A stretch of DNA of 64,000 nucleotides from Nocardia bhagyanarayanae (GTDB taxonomy: Bacteria > Actinomycetota > Actinomycetes > Mycobacteriales > Mycobacteriaceae): positions 5,332,001 through 5,396,000 of the forward strand of contig NZ_VFPG01000001.1 in NCBI RefSeq assembly GCF_006716565.1, in the 5' to 3' direction. Shown here piece by piece: positions 54,381-64,000 of the stretch (the first letter of the stretch is position 1; each line of letters opens with the position of its first letter). The position numbers and the translations under genes were made by a program. The notes below the pieces were generated by a model. The model worked only from the letters and a program-made list of their open reading frames with translations, searched no databases and was not told where the DNA came from.

Positions 54381-55772
54381 TCACCGGGTATACCGGTGCT
54401 TGACGCCCACCGGGAAGTAGTCCGGATCCCCCATCGGCCGCAGCTCCACATGCGGCACATGCCGCTCGACCGGGACATAGTTCGCGTATTCGCTGTTGTG
54501 CGTCACCAACTCGTCTCGAACGGCGTTGGCGACGAGCCGGGTCCGTTCGACGGTATTCGCCTCGTCCGGCCCGAGCTCGACCGTGATCCGTAGCAACCGA
54601 TTGCGATCGGCGTCCTCCCACGCCTCCAACACGAACTTCCCGGTGACCCATTCGCTGATCTCCGCACGTTCCAACCCGAGCGACACCGTCTCGGGATACA
54701 CATTGGCCCCGAACACCGACACCGCGTGGATGGAGCGGCCGAACACGAACACGAACGGCAGATCCGGACCCGTCTCCTCGTCCGGTTCGAACCCGTGCGC
54801 CCGGCAGAACTCCACCATGCGCTCGTGTGGGATGACACCGCCGTCGTCGGCGAGGTGATACCGGATCAGCGGCACTCCGGAGTCGGCGGTGAACACCAAT
54901 GTCCCGTCGACGGTTTCGAAGAAGCGATCGGCCGGGTTGTACTGCATCAGCGTCGGCAACCGCTGACCCCCGAACAACTCGCGCGCCGCCGCAGGATGTT
55001 CGGCGAGGAACCGCCGGGTCCGCACGCTGAGCGGCGTCTCGTTGCCGAGGACGCCGCCGTCGGCCGTGCCGTAGAGCGCGGCGACATCGTGCACCGGATC
55101 CAGGCCCGCCCGCTTGCCCATGAGATCCCGCCACTGCTCGCTGAACACCTCCCCCGCGCACACCAGTTTCACCGCGTAACGCGACCAGTCGACGCCCTCG
55201 CGCAGCCCCGTGTCGATGACGTCCTTGAGGAAGGGTGGATAGCCGAAGAGCACCACTTGGTCGAAATGCGAGCCGAGCTCCGGTACCACGCGCAGTATCT
55301 CGGCCTTGTTGTTGCCGGGAGCCACGATCGTCATGGCCAGTTCGGCGGCCAGCCCACGCAGGCAGGACAGCGTGTAGAGGCCGCCCACCCAGGTGCCGAG
55401 CGGGAAGCACACCACGGCGAGGGTGCGCCGCTGGGCGGCGTCGAAACCGTGCACGAGGACCTGCTCGAAGCGGCGGGTCGCGGCCGCCTCGTCGGCGGCG
55501 GAGCGGGGCCAGAAGGTCGGCGTGCCCGTCGAACCGGACGACACCGCGATCAGGTCGCATGCCCCGAGATCGCCGTCGCGGCAGCGTTGCGGCAGCGAAT
55601 AGCGTTGGTGGTAGTTCTCTTTCGTGACGAGCGGCAGTCGTGCGAATCCCGTGCCGTCGACGACCGAAGCCGCGTCGACGCCGTGGCTGTCGAGGAAGGC
55701 GCGGTAGGCGGGCACGGTCGCCGCCGTCCGCTGGAACAACGCCACGAGCCGCTGCTGCAGATCCGAATCCAT
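54381..55772 (-). CDS. PaaK/CapK-like adenylate-forming enzyme
   Basis: Protein of 463 residues of the phenylacetate-CoA ligase branch of the ANL superfamily. The phosphate-binding loop is SSGSTGTPTFWPRS near residue 82. Other marks are a central LVCAGEVFSEQWRDLMGKRAGL, VAALYGTADGG (aryl/acyl pocket) near residue 210, and a late GRSIHAVSVFGANVYPETV. It activates a carboxylate with ATP; whether the second step uses CoA is unknown. The ATG at 55772 has only GGAG directly before it; a longer in-frame start up to 55847 is possible. Divergent from the TAP-type lipoprotein gene. Confidence 0.85.
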   Translation of the reverse strand: MDSDLQQRLVALFQRTAATVPAYRAFLDSHGVDAASVVDGTGFARLPLVTKENYHQRYSLPQRCRDGDLGACDLIAVSSGSTGTPTFWPRSAADEAAATRRFEQVLVHGFDAAQRRTLAVVCFPLGTWVGGLYTLSCLRGLAAELAMTIVAPGNNKAEILRVVPELGSHFDQVVLFGYPPFLKDVIDTGLREGVDWSRYAVKLVCAGEVFSEQWRDLMGKRAGLDPVHDVAALYGTADGGVLGNETPLSVRTRRFLAEHPAAARELFGGQRLPTLMQYNPADRFFETVDGTLVFTADSGVPLIRYHLADDGGVIPHERMVEFCRAHGFEPDEETGPDLPFVFVFGRSIHAVSVFGANVYPETVSLGLERAEISEWVTGKFVLEAWEDADRNRLLRITVELGPDEANTVERTRLVANAVRDELVTHNSEYANYVPVERHVPHVELRPMGDPDYFPVGVKHRYTR

Positions 55773-55957
55773 CTCCGAGGTGGCCCTTCCGCGAGGCGAA
55801 ACCTGCGTGAGGTCCAACGTACCGCCGGGCCGTGCCGCGCGCGGCAATCCGCACGGATCGCCGCTTTCTCGCTATCTTCGAAGTGGACCCGCTCGGAACG
55901 TTCGGCGGGCGCGGCGCGATGTTCCCGCGGAGTGTCGCGGAGGATCGGGGGACGACG

Positions 55958-57535
55958 GTGCGGTCGAGTCGGTGCGTATTGCTGAGCGTCGTCGCGGTCG
56001 CGACACTGGTCGCCACAGGGTGCTCCATCACGCCGAGTGTGGAAGGCAGCGCGAGACCCTCCCCCGCTCCACTGCCCACGTTGCGGGATTACGAGGCCCA
56101 GCGGGTCGAGTGGACGCCGTGCCGTGAGCAACGCGAGGCCGAGTGCGCCGAGATCCGGGTGCCCGTCGATTACGCCCGCCCGGAAGCCGCCGCCCTCACC
56201 ATGCCGCTGGTGCGTTTGCGCGCCACCAACCCCGCGCAGCGCATCGGGGTGCTCACCACCAACCCGGGCGGCCCCGGCGAATCCGGTTACGAGGACGTGC
56301 TTTCCGCGCTGAACCCGGACGACACCGGACTTCGCAAATTCCGTATCCGCTACGACCTGGTCGGTTTCGACCCGCGCGGGGTCGGCCGCACCGCGCCTGT
56401 CCGGTGTCTCGGCGACCGCGCGATGGACGAATACTTGGCCACCGACTTCACGCCGGTGGACGACGCGGGTCGCCGCCTGGTCGCCGAGGCGCACCGCCGT
56501 TACGCCACCGCGTGCCTGCGCAACACCGGCAGCCTGCTCGGATTCGTCGGCACCGAATTCGTGGTGCGCGATATGGACATCATGCGCTCGGCGCTCGGCG
56601 AGGCGAAGCTGAACTTCTTCGGCTTCTCCTACGGCACCCGGCTCGGGCAGCTGTATGCCGAGCAGTTCCCGGGTCGGGTCGGGCGAATGGTGCTGGATTC
56701 CGTCGACGACCCGAGCCTGACACCGGACCGGTGGAACTCGCTCGACGCATCCGACGCTCCCGTGCCCGGTGCGATCTCGGCGCGGGATCGCTTGGTGCAC
56801 AGCATTCTCGAAGCGTGCGCGCGACGCGAGGACTGCCCCCTCGGCGACGACCCGGACGCCGCCATGCGCCGGCTGATCGACCTGATCGACCGGGTGGACG
56901 CCGAGCCCATTCCGGCCTCCGACGGCCGCCGCGTCGGTTCCAATCTGGCTTTGCTCGGCATCTTCATGGCGACCTACGACGAGCGGTACTGGCCGCGGTT
57001 CGAGCGCGCCTTCGCCGACGCCCTGCGCGGCGACGGCACCGGGCTCGCGGAGCTCGCCGACTTCTACGTCGGCCGCGAGGACGGCCGCTACAGCTCGTCC
57101 GATCCGGCGTTCTGGGCCGTAGAGTGCATGAACGACGACCCGGCCGCTTGGCGCTCGAAGCCCGAAGACGCGATCCTCCGGGATCTGGCGCTGGAGGCCG
57201 AGTGGGCCGCCGTGCGCTCACCGCTGTTCGGCGTGAACCGGGTGTTCAGCACTCCGCTGTGCCTGTTCTGGCCGGTCCGGCCGACCCAGAAGTCGGCGGG
57301 CGTGGACGCGGCGGGCGCGCCGCCCATCCTGCTGCTGAACAACAGCGGCGATCTGGCGACCACGGTCGAGGACGCGGAGAACGTCGCCGCCACCTTGGCC
57401 GACGCCGTGCTGGTGGTCAGCGAGCACGACGGCCACATCGCCTTCGACAACGGTTCGGCCTGCGTGGACGCCATCGTCATCGCCTACCTCTACGACGGGA
57501 CGCTCCCGCCGGACGGGACCCGCTGCACGGACTGA
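55958..57535 (+). CDS. TAP-type alpha/beta hydrolase lipoprotein
   Basis: Exported peptidase-like hydrolase of 525 residues. The signal VRSSRCVLLSVVAVATLVATGCS ends in a VATGC lipobox, so it is probably lipid-anchored. The hydrolase core has TTNPGGPGESGY (oxyanion region), DLVGFDPRGVGRTAPV, and the nucleophile elbow GFSYGTRLGQ near residue 223. The C-terminal TAP-like domain carries the catalytic Asp and His (LLNNSGDLATTV; SEHDGHIAF). Members are tripeptidyl aminopeptidases or proteases of the outer envelope. The GTG at 55958 is chosen because it opens the signal peptide; an ATG at 55919 is possible. Confidence 0.88.
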   Translation: MRSSRCVLLSVVAVATLVATGCSITPSVEGSARPSPAPLPTLRDYEAQRVEWTPCREQREAECAEIRVPVDYARPEAAALTMPLVRLRATNPAQRIGVLTTNPGGPGESGYEDVLSALNPDDTGLRKFRIRYDLVGFDPRGVGRTAPVRCLGDRAMDEYLATDFTPVDDAGRRLVAEAHRRYATACLRNTGSLLGFVGTEFVVRDMDIMRSALGEAKLNFFGFSYGTRLGQLYAEQFPGRVGRMVLDSVDDPSLTPDRWNSLDASDAPVPGAISARDRLVHSILEACARREDCPLGDDPDAAMRRLIDLIDRVDAEPIPASDGRRVGSNLALLGIFMATYDERYWPRFERAFADALRGDGTGLAELADFYVGREDGRYSSSDPAFWAVECMNDDPAAWRSKPEDAILRDLALEAEWAAVRSPLFGVNRVFSTPLCLFWPVRPTQKSAGVDAAGAPPILLLNNSGDLATTVEDAENVAATLADAVLVVSEHDGHIAFDNGSACVDAIVIAYLYDGTLPPDGTRCTD

Positions 57536-57556
57536 CCGGCCGGATAGAGTCGAGCG

Positions 57557-58192
57557 GTGACCTGGACCGTCGGCTTCGACCTCGACATGACCCTGATCGA
57601 TTCGCGACCGGGAGTCTCCTACGCCATCGACACCGTCGCCGCGGAATTCCAGCTCCCGTTACGCGGGGCCGACTTCGTGGAGCGGCTCGGGCCGCCGCTG
57701 GCCCTGCTGCTCGCCGAGGCGGGCGCGCCCGACGAGCTCATTCCCGCACTGATCACCCGCTACCGCGAGCTGTATCCCGACGTGGTGTCGCGCATCCCCG
57801 CCCTGCCCGGCGCGGAGGCCGCGCTCGCCGCGGTGACCGCGCGCGACGGGCGGCTGATGGTCGTGACCGGCAAGCACCAACCGCACGCGCAACTCCATCT
57901 CGACGCGCTCGGCTGGCGAATCGACCACCTCGCCGGTGGATTGTGGTCCACCGGCAAGGCCGAGGTCCTGCGCGCGCAAGGCGCGGCGATCTACGTCGGC
58001 GACCACGCGGGCGACATGCGCGGCGCCAAGGCCGCCGACGCGTTCGCGGTCGGCGTCACCACCGGGCCCTGCGACGCCGCCGAACTGCTGGCCGCGGGCG
58101 CCGATGTCGTCCTGCGCGACCTCACCGAATTCCCTTCCTGGCTCGCTGAATTCGCGGCGGCCGCGGCATCCTCCTCGTCAGGCTCGCTCTGA
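57557..58192 (+). CDS. HAD-superfamily phosphatase
   Basis: Protein of 211 residues with the four HAD motifs: FDLDMTLIDS at residue 7 (nucleophile Asp and acid/base Asp), VVTGKHQ (motif II, Thr) near residue 97, the lysine of GKAEVLRAQG (motif III), and GDHAGDMRGAKAAD (motif IV) near residue 150. The helical cap between motifs I and II places it with phosphoglycolate-phosphatase-like members. Substrate unknown. The GTG at 57557 lies 21 bp after the TAP stop codon, so the two may be co-transcribed. The 3' end overlaps the convergent esterase gene by 15 bp. Confidence 0.88.
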   Translation: MTWTVGFDLDMTLIDSRPGVSYAIDTVAAEFQLPLRGADFVERLGPPLALLLAEAGAPDELIPALITRYRELYPDVVSRIPALPGAEAALAAVTARDGRLMVVTGKHQPHAQLHLDALGWRIDHLAGGLWSTGKAEVLRAQGAAIYVGDHAGDMRGAKAADAFAVGVTTGPCDAAELLAAGADVVLRDLTEFPSWLAEFAAAAASSSSGSL

Positions 58193-59326
58193 TCGAGAAC
58201 CGGTATCGATGTGCAGGACCGCGTCGGCGGTGTCGAGGATCGCTCGGTCGAGCGGGGAGTAGCCCTGCCGCGGGGTGGTGTCGGTGCGCGGGCGAGCGGA
58301 GGTCACCGCATCGGCCGGTGCCAGACCCCAGCCTGCGATGCGGCTCTGCAGGACGCTCTCGTAGGTGCCCGGCTCGGGCTCGCCGAGTCCGAGCGTCTCG
58401 CTGCTGCCCAAGCTTCCGGCGATGAAGGCGTACCGCTCACCCAGCAGGGAGCCCACGATGGCGCCCGCACCGAACCACCCGAAGTCCATCCCCGCCATGT
58501 GGATGGTGCCCTGGTTCCGCTGTAGGTGGGCGTTGTGGGCGCCGACCATGGTTCCGCCGCGCCGGGCCTCGATGTTGCGGATGTCGAAGAGGTTCTGGGC
58601 CATCGCCGTCTCGCGGATGTCCAGCAGGCCCGAGAGGCGCACCCGCTCGTCGCCCTGGTGGACCGCCTGCCGGTGATAGCGCAGCAGACAGAGACCGGCG
58701 GTCAGGTGGATCTCGGCGTTCAGCCACGCGGCGCGTGAGGTCGCCGCGATCAGTTCCGGTGCGCGCGCGTAGAGCGCGAGGAGCATGTCGTCCGCGATCT
58801 CCCGCAGGCGCTCGGCCTCGGCCGTCGCGCCGATCGACACGGTCGGATCCATGATCGCCTCCGCTCGGTCCCAGCGTTCGTCGGCGCCGAGGAGTTGGGC
58901 CAGATCGAGATCGAGACGCAGATAGTCGCGGGCGTGCTCGAGAAAGCGGCGCGGGCTGGGTGCGTCCGGGTTCTCCATCGGTGCGTCGAAACCGTGAAAC
59001 GCCAAGCGCTCCAATGGCGGTCGGTCTCGGTTGTATTCGCGCATCCAGGCGACCAGTTCCCGGTTGGCGGCCTGTTCGCCGAAGTTGTGCGAGAAGCCTT
59101 CGCTCATCGCGGTGTCGAGGCTGCCGACACCGTTCCGGACGAAGTCGTCGACGATGAGCGCGGCGACGCGGTCGGTTTCCAACGCGATCGAGCGGAAGCC
59201 GCGGTCGACCAGCTGGGCGAACAGCTCGTTGCGGGCGAACCCGAAGGACGGTTCCCGGTGCGTCGGCTCACCGAGCGCGACCAGCTCACATGACGCGGAT
59301 ACGAAGTCTCCAATGTCCTGACTCAT
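58178..59326 (-). CDS. Erythromycin-esterase-family protein
   Basis: Protein of 382 residues. The EreA/EreB-type active-site residues appear in order: GEPTHREPSF (Glu and His) near residue 19, ETDRVAA near 48, HGFDAP near 113, and the late GAHNAHLQRNQG histidines near 260. Ere enzymes cut the macrolactone ring of macrolides, but many actinobacterial members have other or unknown substrates. The ATG at 59326 is used; any frame further upstream is antisense of the regulator gene. It is divergent from a double-MerR regulator with an operator-like repeat at 59376-59393. Confidence 0.85.
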   Translation of the reverse strand: MSQDIGDFVSASCELVALGEPTHREPSFGFARNELFAQLVDRGFRSIALETDRVAALIVDDFVRNGVGSLDTAMSEGFSHNFGEQAANRELVAWMREYNRDRPPLERLAFHGFDAPMENPDAPSPRRFLEHARDYLRLDLDLAQLLGADERWDRAEAIMDPTVSIGATAEAERLREIADDMLLALYARAPELIAATSRAAWLNAEIHLTAGLCLLRYHRQAVHQGDERVRLSGLLDIRETAMAQNLFDIRNIEARRGGTMVGAHNAHLQRNQGTIHMAGMDFGWFGAGAIVGSLLGERYAFIAGSLGSSETLGLGEPEPGTYESVLQSRIAGWGLAPADAVTSARPRTDTTPRQGYSPLDRAILDTADAVLHIDTGSRSERA

Positions 59327-59375
59327 GTGTTTCGATCGTATCGTTGAAAGGCCGGTTGAGGCTTCCGCGGCTACG

Positions 59376-59393
59376 ACCTCGCACCGGTGAGGT
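59376..59393. promoter_or_regulatory. MerR-type operator ACCTC-N8-GAGGT
   Basis: ACCTC (59376-59380) and GAGGT (59389-59393) form an inverted repeat of the type seen at SoxR-like MerR operators. The core overlaps a direct repeat CTCG(C/A)ACCGGTGA (59378-59390 and 59399-59411, spaced 21 bp). It is 14 bp before the regulator start. Confidence 0.5.
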
Positions 59394-59407
59394 AAAGTCT
59401 CGAACCG

Positions 59408-60115
59408 GTGAAAATTTTGCGGCCCTCCGATCTGGCTCGCGAGCACGGCCTCTCGACCCAGGCGGTCCGGAATTACGAGCGCGACGGGTTTCTCCCGCCC
59501 GCCGAGCGCACACCCAGCGGCTACCGGATCTACACCGAGGCGCACGCGGCGGCGCTGCGCGCCTATCTGGGTCTCGTCGCGGCGTACGGGCACGCGACCG
59601 CGGGCCGGATCATGAACGCGCTCCACGACGACGCGCTCGACGACGCCCTCCGCCTCATCGACAGCGGCCACGGCCAGCTGCTTCGCGACCGGGAAACCCT
59701 CGACTCGGTGCGGCGAGCGGTGAATCACCTGACGGCGGCATCCCACACCGTCGCCGATCGCGCGGAAGACGCCGACAGCCGAACCATCCGCGAACTCGCG
59801 CACCGGCTCCGCCTCACTCCGGCGACCCTCCGCAATTGGGAAGGCGTCGGCATCCTCACCCCAATGCGTGACCCGGCCACCGGATACCGCCGCTACAGTG
59901 CGAGCGACATCCGCGACGCCGAGCTCGCGCATCTGCTCCGGCGCGGCGGCTATCCGCTCGAGCAGATCGCCGCCGTGGTCCAGCAGATCCGAAGTGCCGG
60001 TGGCACAGCCGAATTGGCCGCCGCCCTGGACGACTGGCAACGAAAACTCACCGCGCGGGGTCTCGCCATGCTCGATGCGGCCGGTCTGCTCGGGCACTAC
60101 ATGCGCATGTTCTGA
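59408..60115 (+). CDS. MerR-type regulator with two HTH domains (TioE-like)
   Basis: Protein of 235 residues with two separate MerR helix-turn-helix domains. The first is at 1-72 (PSDLAREHGLSTQAVRNYERDGFLPPAERTPSGYR), the second at about 120-190 (ELAHRLRLTPATLRNWEGVGILTPMRDPATGYRRYSASDI). It resembles the TioE-type annotation of actinobacterial regulators. With two DNA-reading heads per chain it could bind as monomer or contact two sites, in line with the 21-bp direct repeat just upstream. The GTG at 59408 sits inside the second repeat. Divergent from the erythromycin-esterase-like gene, its probable target. Confidence 0.85.
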   Translation: MKILRPSDLAREHGLSTQAVRNYERDGFLPPAERTPSGYRIYTEAHAAALRAYLGLVAAYGHATAGRIMNALHDDALDDALRLIDSGHGQLLRDRETLDSVRRAVNHLTAASHTVADRAEDADSRTIRELAHRLRLTPATLRNWEGVGILTPMRDPATGYRRYSASDIRDAELAHLLRRGGYPLEQIAAVVQQIRSAGGTAELAAALDDWQRKLTARGLAMLDAAGLLGHYMRMF

Positions 60116-60155
60116 CGCGTTCTGCCGGAACGAGTTTCGGCGTCGGCCGCGCCGG

Positions 60156-60620
60156 TCAGTCGGCGACGATCTCCAGTTCCGGCCGGTGCTCGCGCATCGC
60201 CTCGGTGACCTTCAGCAGCGGGACCGACAGCGAGGTCATCGGAATGGACGGCGCGGTGGCGATCGCGTACTCGCGATCCGGATGCGCCAGCACCAGGTCG
60301 ACAGCGTCGCCACCCGGACACCGGCGCACCCGGACGTGATCCACCGTCGACCACGCGATCCGCCCGAACGCCCGATGCTCCACGGCATCGTCGGTGATCA
60401 CCAGATCCGGCCTGCGCCGCAGCCCCGACCACGCCATCTCCGCACCGATCGCGAGAAAAACCAGCGCCCCGATCTTCCCCGCGATCACCGCCGTATCGGT
60501 CACGATCGCGAGCACACAGATCGCGGCGAGCCCCGAACACGCCGCCGCCACTCCCACCGTCGTCCGCCACGACCGAAACACCGTATCCGCCCGCCGCCCC
60601 TCCCCCTTCCGCACACGCAT
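60156..60620 (-). CDS. Two-TM membrane protein with PH-like tail
   Basis: Protein of 154 residues. Two membrane helices (TVGVAAACSGLAAICVLAIVT and VIAGKIGALVFLAIGAEMAW) are followed by a strand-rich cytoplasmic part (PDLVITDDAVEHRAFGRIAWSTVDHVRVRR...VDLVLAHPDREYAIA), like bacterial PH domains of small actinobacterial membrane proteins. Function unknown. The ATG at 60620 lies after a purine-poor stretch. It is downstream of, and on the same strand as, the UvrA-like gene but separated by a strong hairpin. Confidence 0.65.
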   Translation of the reverse strand: MRVRKGEGRRADTVFRSWRTTVGVAAACSGLAAICVLAIVTDTAVIAGKIGALVFLAIGAEMAWSGLRRRPDLVITDDAVEHRAFGRIAWSTVDHVRVRRCPGGDAVDLVLAHPDREYAIATAPSIPMTSLSVPLLKVTEAMREHRPELEIVAD

Positions 60621-60658
60621 TGCCGCATCCTAACGGTGCACCAGCGGCCGGAAACATG

Positions 60659-60692
60659 CGCGGCCGCAACGATCCTCGTCGTTGCGGCCGCG
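60659..60692 (-). terminator. Hairpin after UvrA-like gene
   Basis: CGCGGCCGCAACGA (60659-60672) and TCGTTGCGGCCGCG (60679-60692) form a perfect 14-bp stem with a six-base loop, 9 bp after the UvrA-like stop codon. Confidence 0.75.
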
Positions 60693-60700
60693 GGATCGGG

Positions 60701-62995
<2,295 letters not shown>

Positions 62996-63097
62996 GCCAT
63001 CGCGCACCGACAAAATGCCCGGTGTTCAGTGATGAAGGTCACATATTAGGCGAATCGCTATCACAGTCGCGCGGAAGCGCGTCCGTAGAGTCGTGAA

Positions 63098-63676
63098 GTG
63101 ACCCGCGACCCGTATTGGAATCACAACACCCGCTATCACCCGTGGCTACTCGCCAAGGCGCCGACGTCCGCGCGGACCGCGCTCGACGTGGGTTGCGGCG
63201 ACGGGCTTCTGGCAAGGAAGTTGGCGACGGGTGGCCGCGAGGTAGTCGGGATCGACGCGGACTCGGGCGCGCTGGAACAGGCGTCGGGAGCGAACGGGGT
63301 GCGCTTCGAACAAGCCGACTTCCGGGAATTCCCTGGCACTTTCGACTATGTGACAGCCGTCGCGACACTGCACCACGTGCCACTCGTGGAGGGTCTGACG
63401 GCCTTGCGCCGCCTCGTCGCCCCCGGCGGCACGTTGGCCGTGGTCGGACTGTGGAAGATGACGCCGCTACGCGACGCTCACTATTTTCCGATGCTGCCGC
63501 TGATCTGGGCCATCGATCACTTTCCGCCGCGCCCGAGCGGTCCGGATGTGCCGCTGCGAGATCCGGTGGACACGCTCGACGACATCCGGAAATCCGCCGC
63601 CGCGATCCTGCCCGGCGCGCGGATCCGGCGTCGTCTCATGTGGCGCTACACGTTGCTGTGGCAGCGGCCCGCGTAG
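63098..63676 (+). CDS. Class I SAM-dependent methyltransferase
   Basis: Protein of 192 residues with the methyltransferase-11/25 pattern: motif I ALDVGCGDGLLARKL near residue 29, acidic motif EVVGIDAD near 49, motif II FDYVTAVATLHHVPL near 85, then LRRLVAPGGTLAVVGL. A short C-terminal substrate part begins near the YFPMLPLIWAIDHFPP segment. The substrate cannot be told. The GTG at 63098 is used; no strong ribosome-binding site. It is divergent from the UvrA-like gene by about 100 bp, an arrangement that would fit a joint drug-response role, though that is only inference. Confidence 0.88.
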   Translation: MTRDPYWNHNTRYHPWLLAKAPTSARTALDVGCGDGLLARKLATGGREVVGIDADSGALEQASGANGVRFEQADFREFPGTFDYVTAVATLHHVPLVEGLTALRRLVAPGGTLAVVGLWKMTPLRDAHYFPMLPLIWAIDHFPPRPSGPDVPLRDPVDTLDDIRKSAAAILPGARIRRRLMWRYTLLWQRPA

Positions 63677-63688
63677 GCCGCAACCGCG

Positions 63689-64000
63689 TCAGCGCAGGCG
63701 GGCGAGGACCGGCGCGAACTGCTCCATGCTGTTCTCCAGCACGGTGAAGTAGCTGAATCCGAAGCGCTCGCCCAGCTCTCGGATACGGTCGGCTGCCTCG
63801 TCCGGGGAACCGATGAGCAGGGTCGGGACCCGCTCGGGGCTGTCGGCGGCCGAGGGCGGCAGCGCCGGGGCGTACGCGTCGGCCAGCGCTGGCCATTCTT
63901 CCCGTGAAACAACGCGCTGCAACAGCAGATTGAATTCGACCTCGCCCGCGCGATCGCCGAGCAGCCCGTCGACATAGGCCACCCGCTCGGCTGTTTCGTC
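63689..64000 (-). CDS. LLM-class (F420-type) oxidoreductase, C-terminal part only
   Basis: The last 103 residues are visible; the gene continues beyond the right edge. The segment AERVAYVDGLLGDRAGEVEFNLLLQRV, then PTLLIGSPDEAADRIRELGERFGFSYFTVLE and a closing FAPVLARLR are typical of the C-terminus of F420-dependent LLM oxidoreductases, which end with a barrel helix containing S-x-x-E-A/V-A-x-R-I-x-E. No catalytic region is in view, so cofactor choice (F420 or FMN) is by family resemblance. Convergent with the methyltransferase gene, 12 bp apart. Confidence 0.8.
   Translation of the reverse strand, partial: DETAERVAYVDGLLGDRAGEVEFNLLLQRVVSREEWPALADAYAPALPPSAADSPERVPTLLIGSPDEAADRIRELGERFGFSYFTVLENSMEQFAPVLARLR

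Overview
The window is high-GC actinobacterial chromosome, most likely Nocardia or a close mycolic-acid relative. The evidence is a complete yrbE-mce operon, a PknG/GlnH/GlnX signalling locus, Hrp1-, UsfY- and CsbD-type stress proteins, an EthA-like monooxygenase, an F420-type LLM oxidoreductase, and frequent GTG starts with ATGA/GTGA overlaps. No rRNA, tRNA, CRISPR array or complete transposon was seen. Every call is from reading the sequence by eye; no database search was run.

Layout. (1) 1-9.4 kb is a general-stress block: KatE-type catalase, two GT-B glycosyltransferases, ChaB, DUF6328, a lone nucleotidyltransferase, BON, metallophosphoesterase, a double-CBS Hrp1-like protein, UsfY-like, two small lipoproteins and CsbD. 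Eight intergenic sites here fit one pattern, GNTT (once GTGT)-N15-GGG(T/C)A, the form of a SigF/SigB-type promoter, so the block looks like one alternative-sigma regulon. (2) 9.5-11.0 kb encodes a Rieske-tailed FAD oxidoreductase. (3) 10.98-20.55 kb (minus strand) is a chain of seven coupled or closely spaced genes plus a P-loop kinase: GlnX-like sensor, GlnH lipoprotein, coiled-coil protein, PknG kinase, PP2C phosphatase, VWA protein, FHA protein. Kinase, phosphatase and FHA protein all carry paired N-terminal zinc ribbons. This is the most interesting system in the window. (4) 20.7-24.9 kb holds a CocE-type hydrolase, an SDR and two overlapping TetR genes. (5) 25.2-33.3 kb is the mce operon (two YrbE permeases and MceA-F). 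(6) 33.3-38.1 kb carries a MerR-HEAT fusion with a HEAT partner, an aromatic-ring-type FAD monooxygenase and small proteins. (7) 38.2-42.1 kb has a single-chain acyl-CoA carboxylase divergent from a TetR, with an inverted repeat between the starts. (8) 42.1-46.0 kb has DUF1801, VOC and a STAND/LuxR regulator. (9) 46.0-49.3 kb is a decayed accessory patch: a PPOX protein, an AraC regulator, a membrane protein, an internally deleted SDR and a Tn3-family transposase remnant. (10) 49.4-64.0 kb has an EthA-like BVMO, SsuD, an APC permease, a PaaK-like adenylase, a TAP-type lipoprotein peptidase, an HAD phosphatase, an erythromycin-esterase-like gene divergent from a double-MerR regulator, a UvrA-like ABC protein, a methyltransferase and a partial LLM oxidoreductase.

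How the parts fit. The first block would be switched on together under stress. The PknG locus would read an extracytoplasmic ligand through GlnH/GlnX and set a phosphorylation state read by FHA and VWA partners. The remaining units are mostly catabolic or uptake genes paired with local TetR, MerR or AraC regulators, several with operator-like repeats placed over candidate promoters.
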